Assembly: GCA_947631755.1 (NCBI GenBank)
Contig: CANRMO010000160.1
Coordinates: forward strand, 1-5,700
DNA from: an uncultured Lachnospiraceae bacterium
Lineage (GTDB): Bacteria; Bacillota; Clostridia; Lachnospirales; Lachnospiraceae
Direction: 5' to 3'
Length of the DNA: 5,700 nt
Shown: positions 1 through 5,700 of the stretch, piece by piece
Numbering within the stretch: position 1 is the first letter of the stretch
Layout of the letters: each line of letters opens with the position of its first letter
Notes under the pieces: model-generated
The model's input: the letters and a program-made list of their open reading frames with translations, nothing else
The model's database searches: none
Told to the model about the DNA's origin: nothing
Program-made: the position numbers and the translations under genes

Positions 1-15
1 ACGGTTATCAATTAG

Positions 16-53
16 TTATAGAAACTATAGACTGAGTAGTCTTGACTGACTAC
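16..53. promoter_or_regulatory. Nested short inverted repeats upstream of the hydrogenase gene (possible operator)
   Basis: Three short perfect inverted repeats lie close together: TATAG/CTATA at 17-21 and 25-29 with a 3-base loop, AGACT/AGTCT at 29-33 and 38-42 with a 4-base loop, and GTAGTC/GACTAC at 36-41 and 48-53 with a 6-base loop. They overlap, so they cannot all form as RNA hairpins at once. Dyad symmetry in a leader before a redox gene is what a repressor or activator operator would look like, but the sequence does not match a Rex, Fnr or other redox-regulator consensus that I recognise. That it is an operator is inference. No convincing -35/-10 pair is visible in these 80 bases, and the promoter may lie partly before the window. 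Confidence 0.3.
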
Positions 54-67
54 ACCATTATTATACT

Positions 68-75
68 AGGAGAGG
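68..75 (+). promoter_or_regulatory. Ribosome binding site that fixes the hydrogenase start
   Basis: AGGAGAGG ends 5 bases before the ATG at 81. The same frame is open back to a TTG at 42, but that codon has no Shine-Dalgarno sequence ahead of it, so 81 is the supported start. Confidence 0.8.
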
Positions 76-80
76 TTATT

Positions 81-1580
81 ATGAGAGGTATTGACACACC
101 GATTAAAAATCTGAGGAAGCGGGTTTTTACAGAAGTGGCAAAGGTTGCGTTTGATTCGGAGAATATCAACGATGATATTGAGGCGATCCCCTATAAGATC
201 TCGCCGAGTGACCGGCCGAAGTACAGAGAGAGCATCTACCGGGAGCGGGCCATCTGCGCAGAGCGTGTCCGCCTGGCCATGGGGCTTTCACTGAGGCCGG
301 ACGACGCGCCGGTGCACATCACGAGCGGCATGGATGCCAGCAATGTGGCGGAAAAATATTATGAGCCGCCGCTGATGCAGGTGATTCCGTCCGCCTGCGA
401 CATGTGTGAGGACAACGTGTATGTGGTTACAGACCAGTGCCGCGGCTGTGTCGCCCATCCGTGCTCCGAGGTCTGCCCGAAAGGGGCGATCACTATGATT
501 AACGGCAAGTCCCACATCGACAGAGAGAAATGTATCAAGTGCGGCAAGTGCAAGGCGATCTGTCCATACGGGGCGATTGCAAAAAAAGTGCGCCCGTGCT
601 CCGAGGCGTGTGGTATCCACGCCATCAGCACAGATGAACAGGGGCGCGCCCACATTGACGATGAAAAATGTGTAAAATGCGGGCAGTGCATGGCCAGCTG
701 CCCATTTGGCGCAATTGCGGATAAATCCCAGATATTCCAGCTGATCCAGGCGATGAAACAGGGAAAAGTCATCGCCGAACTGGCGCCAGCGGTCATCGGG
801 CAGTTTGGCGATGATGTCCGCCTGTGGAAGATTAAAGCGGCACTGAGGGAGATCGGTTTTGCTGATGTGTATGAGGTGGCTCTGGGAGCGGATATCGGAG
901 CAAGCACAGAGGCTCATCACTACGTCAACGAAGTCGCCACGGGCAAACTGCCGTTCCTTCTGACCTCCTGCTGCCCGGCCTGGTCTGTGCTGGCAAAACG
1001 GACACTGCCGGATATGGTGGAGACGGTGTCCAATGCCCTGACGCCGATGGTGGCTACGGCCAGGACGATCAAGCAGAGGCATCCAGAATGCAAGATCGTG
1101 TTTGTGGGGCCGTGTGCTGCGAAAAAACTGGAGGCTTCCCGGACTACTGTGCGAAGCGATGTGGATTTTGTCATTACCTTTGAGGAGCTGGAAGCGATTT
1201 TTGCGGCCAAAGGAATCGATATGGAGACTTATGAGTGCGAGGAGCCGATCCATGACGCTACCGGGGCCGGGCGCGGTTATGCTGTTGCCGGCGGTGTGGC
1301 AAGTGCTATTGAGCAGTGTATCAATGAATATTATCCGGGAACGGATGTCTACATTGAACACGCGGAGGGGCTGGCGGAGTGCCAGAAAGCACTGCTGCTG
1401 GCCAAGGCAGGAAAGAAAGACGGCTGTCTCATCGAGGGCATGGGCTGTCCCGGTGGATGTGTGGCCGGGGTCGGCACAAATATTGCCATCCCGAAAGCTG
1501 CTCAGGCGGTGAAGAAGTTTGTGAAAGATTCTACGACGCCACTGCCGCCCAAAGAATATTCCAAGATTGAGCTGCCGTAA
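81..1580 (+). CDS. Monomeric [FeFe] hydrogenase, group B-like, with N-terminal Fe-S cluster domain
   Basis: Predicted to catalyse reversible 2H+ + 2e- to H2 in the cytoplasm, with ferredoxin the likely partner. The 499-residue protein has a helical N-terminus (1-105), an Fe-S region (106-207) and an H-cluster domain (about 225-480). H-cluster signatures are visible: TSCCPAW at 295-301, GPCAAKK at 343-349 and EGMGCPGGC at 452-460. The expected cubane ligands are C298, C345, C456 and C460, and C297 is the proton-relay cysteine. Accessory cluster cysteines are C106, C109, C120, C123, C128, C132, C151, C154, C157, C161, C173, C177, C197, C200, C203 and C207. TSCCPAW in place of TSCCPGW, and GPC in place of MPC, point to group B (the Clostridium pasteurianum CpIII type) rather than classic group A. 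Residues 128-161 and 173-207 look like a duplicated module. The HydEFG maturases are not in the window. The gene is followed by a terminator, so it is probably monocistronic. The start is ATG 81, chosen by its ribosome binding site. The family call is strong; the direction of catalysis cannot be told from sequence. Confidence 0.93.
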   Translation: MRGIDTPIKNLRKRVFTEVAKVAFDSENINDDIEAIPYKISPSDRPKYRESIYRERAICAERVRLAMGLSLRPDDAPVHITSGMDASNVAEKYYEPPLMQVIPSACDMCEDNVYVVTDQCRGCVAHPCSEVCPKGAITMINGKSHIDREKCIKCGKCKAICPYGAIAKKVRPCSEACGIHAISTDEQGRAHIDDEKCVKCGQCMASCPFGAIADKSQIFQLIQAMKQGKVIAELAPAVIGQFGDDVRLWKIKAALREIGFADVYEVALGADIGASTEAHHYVNEVATGKLPFLLTSCCPAWSVLAKRTLPDMVETVSNALTPMVATARTIKQRHPECKIVFVGPCAAKKLEASRTTVRSDVDFVITFEELEAIFAAKGIDMETYECEEPIHDATGAGRGYAVAGGVASAIEQCINEYYPGTDVYIEHAEGLAECQKALLLAKAGKKDGCLIEGMGCPGGCVAGVGTNIAIPKAAQAVKKFVKDSTTPLPPKEYSKIELP

Positions 1581-1590
1581 ATGATAAGTG

Positions 1591-1630
1591 AAAAGGGCGC
1601 GCCGGAGCGAGGTACCCGGCCGTCCTTTTT
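1591..1630 (+). terminator. Intrinsic terminator after the hydrogenase gene
   Basis: The left arm 1591-1605 pairs with 1616-1629 around a 10-base loop. There are 5 G-C pairs next to the loop, one bulged base (C1600), then about 9 pairs including one G-T wobble, ending in AAAA opposite TTTT. A T-rich run (TTTTT, then ATTTTGTT) follows. The hairpin starts 11 bases after the hydrogenase stop. Because the left arm begins with an A run, it could also act on transcription from the opposite direction. Confidence 0.85.
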
Positions 1631-1646
1631 CGATTTTGTTATATAA

Positions 1647-1652
1647 AGAGGG
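1647..1652 (+). promoter_or_regulatory. Ribosome binding site that fixes the glycosyltransferase start
   Basis: AGAGGG lies 7 bases before ATG 1660. The frame is open upstream to a GTG at 1588, but those 24 codons would run through the terminator hairpin and have no ribosome binding site, so they are not coding. Confidence 0.75.
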
Positions 1653-1659
1653 TATCCTT

Positions 1660-2847
1660 ATGATAAAGAGACTGGTGTTGTTTACAAAAGGGATTGAGAC
1701 GCTGTGGTTTTTCAGTGAGCAGATCGGAAAGACTTTTGAGAAACTGGGTTATGAGGTTTTTTATTTCGATCAGTGTGCTGAGTATGACAGCTTTTCCGGA
1801 CTGCTGGATTTTTGCGTGCCGGGGATCACGGCGGCTGTCAGTTTCAATTTTGACGGGTGTTCCGGTGAGAATTATATGATCGATTCGAAAGGAATCAATT
1901 TTTTTGAGGCGAGGGAGATTCCCTTTATCAATATTGTGGTAGATCATCCGTTCTATTACCACAAGTTTCTGCCTTTTCTTCCAAAAGATTACACCCAGAT
2001 ATCGGTTGACCGGGAGCATGAGGCTTATCTGAAGCGGTTTTTCCCGTGGATAAAGAGGGGGCCGTTCCTTCCTCTGGCGGGGACTTCTCTCTGGACAGAA
2101 GAGACACTGCCCGGCTGGGAGGACCGCCCGGTGGATGTGGTGTTCACGGGGAATTATAGCCCGCCGCAGAGGCTTGAGAAGACGATCACCCGGATCAACG
2201 ATGAGTACACCCAGTTTTATTACGGAATCATCTATGATTTTATCGAACATCCCCGCCGCAATATGACGGAGGTGCTGGAGGAGCACATGATGGAACAGGT
2301 GGACGACATAGATGAGAACGGCCTGCGTGACACTCTGCCGAGCATGGTTTTTATCGATCTCTATGTGCGCCACTATTTCCGTGCAGAGGTAGTAAAAACA
2401 CTGGCGGATGCGGGCATCAAGGTCACTTGTTTTGGCTCTGGCTGGGAGTTTCTGGACTGTGGACATCCGGAGAATATCCTGCCGGGCAGGGCAGTGGATT
2501 CCTGCGAGTGCTTACAGCAGATCAGCAGGGCAAAGATTTCTCTGAATGTGATGCCCTGGTTTAAGGATGGGGCCCATGACAGAGTGTTCAATTCCATGCT
2601 GAACGGCGCGGTGTGCGTTACAGACTGGAGCCGCTATATGGAAGAGGAGCTAAGGGATGGAAAGGATGTGCTTTTTTATGAGCTGGGCGAACTGCAAAAA
2701 CTGCCCGGACAGGTGATGGAGCTGTTAGAGGACAGGGGGCGGTGGGAGCGGATCCAGCGTCAGGCTTTCCGGACAGCGAAAGAGGGACACACATGGGAGC
2801 ACCGGGCGCGGCGCATACACGAAGAAATACTTTGCAAGATACCGTAA
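1660..2847 (+). CDS. CgeB-like glycosyltransferase family protein
   Basis: A 395-residue protein with no signal peptide or membrane segment, so probably cytoplasmic. The C-terminal half (about 240-390) resembles the glycosyl transferases group 1 domain found in CgeB-type proteins: a GSGWE loop at 259-263, a strand with SLNVMPWF at 294-301, then HDRVFNSMLNG at 306-316, followed by CVTD and a short helix-rich tail. In GT-B enzymes this stretch contacts the nucleotide-sugar donor. The usual H-x-R-x-F-E pattern here reads HDRVFN, with Asn where Glu is common. The N-terminal half (1-200) looks like the acceptor-side Rossmann domain, beginning with a beta strand (RLVLFTKGIE). CgeB itself is linked to Bacillus spore-coat polysaccharide, but this fold is widespread, and substrate and acceptor cannot be read from sequence. 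The gene follows a terminator with no obvious promoter of its own, and no terminator separates it from the next gene. The fold assignment is fairly sure; the biological role is open. Confidence 0.75.
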   Translation: MIKRLVLFTKGIETLWFFSEQIGKTFEKLGYEVFYFDQCAEYDSFSGLLDFCVPGITAAVSFNFDGCSGENYMIDSKGINFFEAREIPFINIVVDHPFYYHKFLPFLPKDYTQISVDREHEAYLKRFFPWIKRGPFLPLAGTSLWTEETLPGWEDRPVDVVFTGNYSPPQRLEKTITRINDEYTQFYYGIIYDFIEHPRRNMTEVLEEHMMEQVDDIDENGLRDTLPSMVFIDLYVRHYFRAEVVKTLADAGIKVTCFGSGWEFLDCGHPENILPGRAVDSCECLQQISRAKISLNVMPWFKDGAHDRVFNSMLNGAVCVTDWSRYMEEELRDGKDVLFYELGELQKLPGQVMELLEDRGRWERIQRQAFRTAKEGHTWEHRARRIHEEILCKIP

Positions 2848-2860
2848 ATCGTGGTATGAT
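2832..2860 (+). promoter_or_regulatory. Extended -10 promoter for the PAS/GGDEF-like gene
   Basis: TTGCAA at 2832-2837 and TATGAT at 2855-2860 are separated by exactly 17 bases. TG at 2852-2853 gives an extended -10 (TGGTATGAT). The -10 matches the housekeeping consensus in 5 of 6 bases and the -35 in 4 of 6. Transcription would start near 2867, leaving a short leader of about 34 bases with the ribosome binding site in it. The promoter overlaps the last codons and stop of the glycosyltransferase gene. Confidence 0.6.
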
Positions 2861-2886
2861 GGTGCGGTATGGATTTTGAAGGTGTC

Positions 2887-2894
2887 AGGAGGTG
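2887..2894 (+). promoter_or_regulatory. Strong ribosome binding site that selects a TTG start
   Basis: AGGAGGTG is a near-perfect Shine-Dalgarno sequence and lies 6 bases before TTG 2901. A GTG at 2892 in the same frame overlaps it and so cannot be the start it serves. Confidence 0.8.
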
Positions 2895-2900
2895 CGAGCA

Positions 2901-4220
2901 TTGCAGAAGATTGTGGCAGAGGATTGGGAACTGGATCCGGGGTTTCGTGAGCGGCTGGCAGCATGGGATGTTTTCCTTGAGTCTTTTGACGGACTTCTGC
3001 CCGGGGGTGTTGGCATTTTTAATTTTGACGGCGGCCATATACGGCCGCTCTATGTGAGCGAGAGCGCCGTTTTACTCTGTGAGGGGATAGAACCGGAATT
3101 GCGCGGGGAGGCCAGGGAAAATGTTGCCTGCCTTTTGCCGGAAGAGGATCAGAAAAAGCTGAGGGAGTGCGCGCAGACGGCGAGAAGGAACAGCAAAATA
3201 CTTGACTGTGTGATCCGCTACTACACTTCAAAAAACAAAAAGGGCTGGATGTGGGTCCGGGGGCGGGTAATGAACGAGTACCGGGACCGCCTCGTCTATA
3301 TGATGGTTTTGCTGGACGTCACGGCTCAGAAAGAGATGGAAAATGAGTTGAGGATCCAGAATGAGCGCTATCTTCTCTTAGAGGAGACCTCGAATGAGAT
3401 TCTCTTTGAACTGAAGCTGAATGATGATGTCCTGACTTATTCATACCGCGAACTGAATGGCGAACTCAACCGCCGCCGGATTTCGCATTATTCAAGGCTA
3501 ATGCGGGAAAATCCGCTGGTCCACCCGGAGCACAGGGATATGTTCCGGGAGCAGCTTCTGGCGGCGAGCCGCGGGGCAGTGCAGAATCAGATGGAATATC
3601 TGAGCAGGATTTCCGGGAATGGCTATGAGTGGCATCGCGTATACTATAAGAGCGTAGAAGATGAGAGCGGAAATGTTCTGAGGATTATAGGAAGGATAAG
3701 GAATATACACGACGAGGTGCTGAAACGCCAGCGCGGATTGCAGCATTATCATGTGGCAGGGGCGGAGAGCGCCATACAGAGAAAAGTGCGCGAATGTCTT
3801 GAGGATGCTGATTTAGAGGACAGCCACGCGGTGGTTATTTTGTCTGTTTATTCTTTTAAAAAAATGGTTGAAGAGCGGGGCGTTGCCTGCGGGGATGCGG
3901 TGACTCGTTTTATCCTGTCACTGTTCCGTGGCGGGGTCTTTGACCTGACAGGGCCGCTCGGTGATGGAAAATTTTTATTATATGCAAAAAATATAGCAAA
4001 GGATGATTTGGAACATACTGTTACTGGGATGATCCGTCTTGCGGAGTCCCCGGGAGCAGCAGCGGACGGGCTGACGCTCTGCTGTAATGCCGGTGCTGCC
4101 GTGGCTGACGGCGCGGTGGATTTTGATATGATTTTCCAGGAGGCGGAGGCCGCCCTGGATGATGCGAAGCTGATGAAGGGTGCGAGTTATGTTTGTTCCT
4201 GCGTGGAGGGGGAAGAATAA
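2901..4220 (+). CDS. PAS-PAS protein with degenerate GGDEF-like C-terminal domain
   Basis: A 439-residue protein with no membrane segment, so probably a cytoplasmic sensor. PAS domain 1 spans about 30-142 (GWMWVRG at 115-121, closing with the DVTAQ linker at 139-143). A charged helical linker at about 143-166 could dimerise. PAS domain 2 spans about 160-272, with a YEWHRVYY-type core and closing RNIHDE. Residues 290-439 follow the layout of a diguanylate cyclase domain: VYSFKK at 316-321, CGD at 330-332, and a final AEAALDDAK helix. Key residues are lost. The signature GGDEF reads GDGKF (354-358), the metal-binding Asp positions are S315 and Y317, and the inhibitory RxxD site has Gly at 345 in place of Arg. 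Cyclase activity is therefore not expected; it may act through protein contacts or ligand binding, which is inference. The start is TTG 2901, set by the ribosome binding site. The stop codon abuts the next gene's ATG. No PAS cofactor is identifiable. Confidence 0.8.
   Translation: MQKIVAEDWELDPGFRERLAAWDVFLESFDGLLPGGVGIFNFDGGHIRPLYVSESAVLLCEGIEPELRGEARENVACLLPEEDQKKLRECAQTARRNSKILDCVIRYYTSKNKKGWMWVRGRVMNEYRDRLVYMMVLLDVTAQKEMENELRIQNERYLLLEETSNEILFELKLNDDVLTYSYRELNGELNRRRISHYSRLMRENPLVHPEHRDMFREQLLAASRGAVQNQMEYLSRISGNGYEWHRVYYKSVEDESGNVLRIIGRIRNIHDEVLKRQRGLQHYHVAGAESAIQRKVRECLEDADLEDSHAVVILSVYSFKKMVEERGVACGDAVTRFILSLFRGGVFDLTGPLGDGKFLLYAKNIAKDDLEHTVTGMIRLAESPGAAADGLTLCCNAGAAVADGAVDFDMIFQEAEAALDDAKLMKGASYVCSCVEGEE
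4205..4212 (+). promoter_or_regulatory. Ribosome binding site of the penicillin-binding protein gene
   Basis: GGAGGGGG lies 8 bases before ATG 4221, inside the last codons of the upstream gene. Ribosomes ending at TAA 4218-4220 are positioned to restart at 4221, which suggests translational coupling. Confidence 0.7.
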
Positions 4221-5700
4221 ATGGCTGGAAAGAGAAAGAAACATAGAAAGTTCTGGTTGGTTTTTAAAGTAGTCATACTTTTGATGTTATTGACTGTCCT
4301 GGTCGGCGGGTTGATTTTTTATTTCCGCTACGGTAAGGATATTTTTGCCATGCAGGATGAGGCGAAGGTTCTTGTGCAGGCATCCTCTGTAGAGACGTTC
4401 CGCGCCTCAGAGACGTCTGTCGCCTATAACAAAAAGGGCAAGCAGATCGCTGTGCTGAAAGGGGATAAGGACGCATACTATCTGAATATAGAGTCCATCC
4501 CGCAGTACGCAAAGGACGCTATGATCGTGACTGAGGACAAGAAATTTTATAAGCATAACGGGATTGACGCAAAGGGCATTGTCCGGGCATTTGTGGAACT
4601 GATAAAAAATAATGGCGAGAAGAAACAGGGGGCCTCAACGATCACCCAGCAGCTTGCCAGGGGCGTCTTCCTGAATACAGATAAGACATATGAGAGAAAG
4701 ATTAAAGAGATCTTTCTGGCTATGGAGCTGGAGAAAAAGTACAGCAAAGACCAGATCCTGGAATTTTATCTGAATACGATATATTTTTCCAACGGCTACT
4801 ATGGGATCGAGGCGGCGGCAAAGGGATATTTCAGCAAGAGCTCCCAGGAGCTGAGTCTCGGACAGATTACGTTTCTCTGTGCGATCCCAAATAATCCGTC
4901 AATTTATGATCCGGAGAAAAATTTTGACAATACCATTGACAGAAAGAACCGCATCCTGGATCAGATGCTGGCGGACGGTGTGATCAACCAGGTGGAGTAC
5001 GATGAGGCGTACAACGAAAAAATAGAGCTCAATATCCAGGAAGTGAAGAAGAGAAATTATATCCAGACATTCATTACCTACTGCGCCACAAAGGCACTGA
5101 TGAAACAGAATGGATTTCAGTTTAAATATAAATTTGACAATGACGCGGAGAGAGAGGTCTATGATAGTGAGTACGATGATGCCTACGCGACGGCGCAGAA
5201 GATGCTCCTCAACAACGGATACCGGATCTACACGTCCATCGACTTGAAAAAGCAGCAGAAATTGCAAAAGGCAGTGAACAGTGAGCTGGCCGGGTTTAAG
5301 GAAAAAACGACAGACGGCACTTACCAGATGCAGGGATCGGCTGTGTGCATTGACAATAAGACTGGCCGCGTTGTGGCTATCGTGGGCGGCCGGAGCCAGC
5401 AGACCGAGGGGTATTCTTTGAACCGGGCATATCAGTCGTACCGCCAGCCGGGGAGTTCCATTAAGCCGCTGATTGTCTACACGCCGACACTGGAGCGGGG
5501 GAGTACGGCCAGCACGACCGTACACGATTATAAATTTGACGGGGGCCCGTCTAATTCCAACGGCTCCTACTATGGGTATGTGAGCCTGCGCTTTGCCGTG
5601 GAGCAGTCGCTGAACACGGTTGCCTGGCAGCTGTTCCGGGATCTGACGCCGGAAGTGGGGCTGGACTATCTGCTCGATATGAATTTTAACCGGATCGTGC
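4221..5700 (+). CDS. Class A penicillin-binding protein (GT51 glycosyltransferase plus transpeptidase), 3' end outside window
   Basis: A bifunctional peptidoglycan synthase, anchored in the membrane with its domains outside. It polymerises lipid II into glycan strands and cross-links the stem peptides. 493 residues are visible and the frame is still open at 5700. A basic N-terminus (KRKKHRK) precedes one membrane segment at about 12-36. The GT51 domain covers about 80-250, with the TEDKKFYKHNGID motif holding the expected catalytic E105, then QGASTITQQLARG, then AMELEKK with the second conserved acidic residue at E171, and the ILEFYLN motif. A clostridial-style acidic linker at about 280-345 leads to YRIYTSID. 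The transpeptidase domain shows the SxxK motif as SSIK (S412 nucleophile, K415) and the SxN motif as SLN (463-465). The third motif (KTG) should lie beyond the window. No disabling change is seen in the visible part. The gene abuts the PAS/GGDEF-like gene and probably shares its promoter. PBP1A/PonA-like is the best family name; the exact paralogue is not decidable. Confidence 0.95.
   Translation, partial: MAGKRKKHRKFWLVFKVVILLMLLTVLVGGLIFYFRYGKDIFAMQDEAKVLVQASSVETFRASETSVAYNKKGKQIAVLKGDKDAYYLNIESIPQYAKDAMIVTEDKKFYKHNGIDAKGIVRAFVELIKNNGEKKQGASTITQQLARGVFLNTDKTYERKIKEIFLAMELEKKYSKDQILEFYLNTIYFSNGYYGIEAAAKGYFSKSSQELSLGQITFLCAIPNNPSIYDPEKNFDNTIDRKNRILDQMLADGVINQVEYDEAYNEKIELNIQEVKKRNYIQTFITYCATKALMKQNGFQFKYKFDNDAEREVYDSEYDDAYATAQKMLLNNGYRIYTSIDLKKQQKLQKAVNSELAGFKEKTTDGTYQMQGSAVCIDNKTGRVVAIVGGRSQQTEGYSLNRAYQSYRQPGSSIKPLIVYTPTLERGSTASTTVHDYKFDGGPSNSNGSYYGYVSLRFAVEQSLNTVAWQLFRDLTPEVGLDYLLDMNFNRIV

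Noticed and set aside
42..67. TTGACT (42-47) and TATACT (62-67) as a promoter for the hydrogenase
   Set aside because: The spacer is only 14 bases, and the implied transcription start would fall at about 74, inside the ribosome binding site.
42..80. TTG at 42 as an upstream start of the hydrogenase (13 extra residues)
   Set aside because: No Shine-Dalgarno sequence precedes it, the stretch contains the real ribosome binding site at 68-75, and the extra residues are hydrophobic and unlike the family N-terminus.
288..1361. Long reverse-strand open frames across the hydrogenase gene (288-1361, 359-907, 920-1210)
   Set aside because: They lie wholly inside a gene with intact family motifs, have no ribosome binding site, and their translations show no recognisable domain. 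They reflect G+C-rich codon use on the other strand.
1102..1570. Forward open frames at 1102-1512 and 1379-1570
   Set aside because: Out-of-frame readings of the conserved H-cluster region; the true frame holds the CPGGC signature.
1588..1659. GTG at 1588 as the start of the glycosyltransferase
   Set aside because: The extra 24 codons would translate the terminator hairpin and there is no ribosome binding site before it; ATG 1660 has one.
1639..2466. Reverse-strand 275-codon open frame opposite the glycosyltransferase
   Set aside because: Shadow of a gene whose forward translation matches a known fold; no ribosome binding site or domain on the reverse strand.
2725..3038. Reverse-strand open frames across the 2847-2901 junction
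   Set aside because: Proline- and cysteine-rich, low-information translations with no start signals. They cover a region explained by forward genes and a promoter.
2869..3057. Small ORF from ATG 2869 (62 codons)
   Set aside because: It overlaps the 5' end of the PAS gene in another frame. Its start is only 2 bases past the predicted transcription start, so it has no ribosome binding site on that transcript.
2901..4220. Calling this gene an active diguanylate cyclase
   Set aside because: The GGDEF motif, metal-binding aspartates and RxxD site are all lost, so only the fold, not the activity, can be supported.
4899..5525. Reverse-strand 208-codon open frame
   Set aside because: Antisense to the penicillin-binding protein, whose forward frame carries GT51 and transpeptidase motifs through this entire stretch.
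1..5700. A CRISPR array, toxin-antitoxin pair, defence island or mobile element
   Set aside because: No regularly spaced repeats, transposase, integrase, terminal inverted repeats or defence-type motifs were seen; composition is even across the window.

Overview
The window looks like an ordinary chromosomal stretch from an anaerobic, Gram-positive Firmicute, most likely a gut clostridium of the Lachnospiraceae type. The reasons are a roughly 50% G+C composition, strong purine-rich ribosome binding sites, a monomeric [FeFe] hydrogenase of the kind common in these anaerobes, and a clostridial-looking class A penicillin-binding protein. The family-level placement is an inference. All real genes lie on the + strand. 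No tRNA, rRNA, CRISPR, insertion sequence or phage feature was seen.

Layout: (1) Positions 1-80 are a leader with nested short inverted repeats. (2) Positions 81-1580 encode a 499-residue group B-like [FeFe] hydrogenase with sixteen N-terminal cysteines for accessory Fe-S clusters, followed by an intrinsic terminator at about 1591-1630. (3) Positions 1660-2847 encode a CgeB-like glycosyltransferase. (4) An extended -10 promoter overlaps the end of that gene and serves a TTG-started gene at 2901-4220, which encodes a PAS-PAS protein with a degenerate GGDEF-like C-terminus. (5) Directly abutting it, with no intergenic base, is a class A penicillin-binding protein (glycosyltransferase 51 plus transpeptidase), cut off by the window edge at 5700.

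How they fit together: the hydrogenase appears to be its own transcription unit, disposing of or sensing reducing equivalents as H2. The sensor-like PAS protein and the penicillin-binding protein form a tight, probably translationally coupled pair. The glycosyltransferase just upstream has no terminator after it, so it may read into them, which suggests an envelope-related theme for 1660-5700. No clear novel defence or mobile system is visible. The points most worth a second look are the catalytically dead GGDEF-like sensor coupled to a cell-wall synthase, the altered residues around the hydrogenase active site, and the missing promoter for the glycosyltransferase gene.
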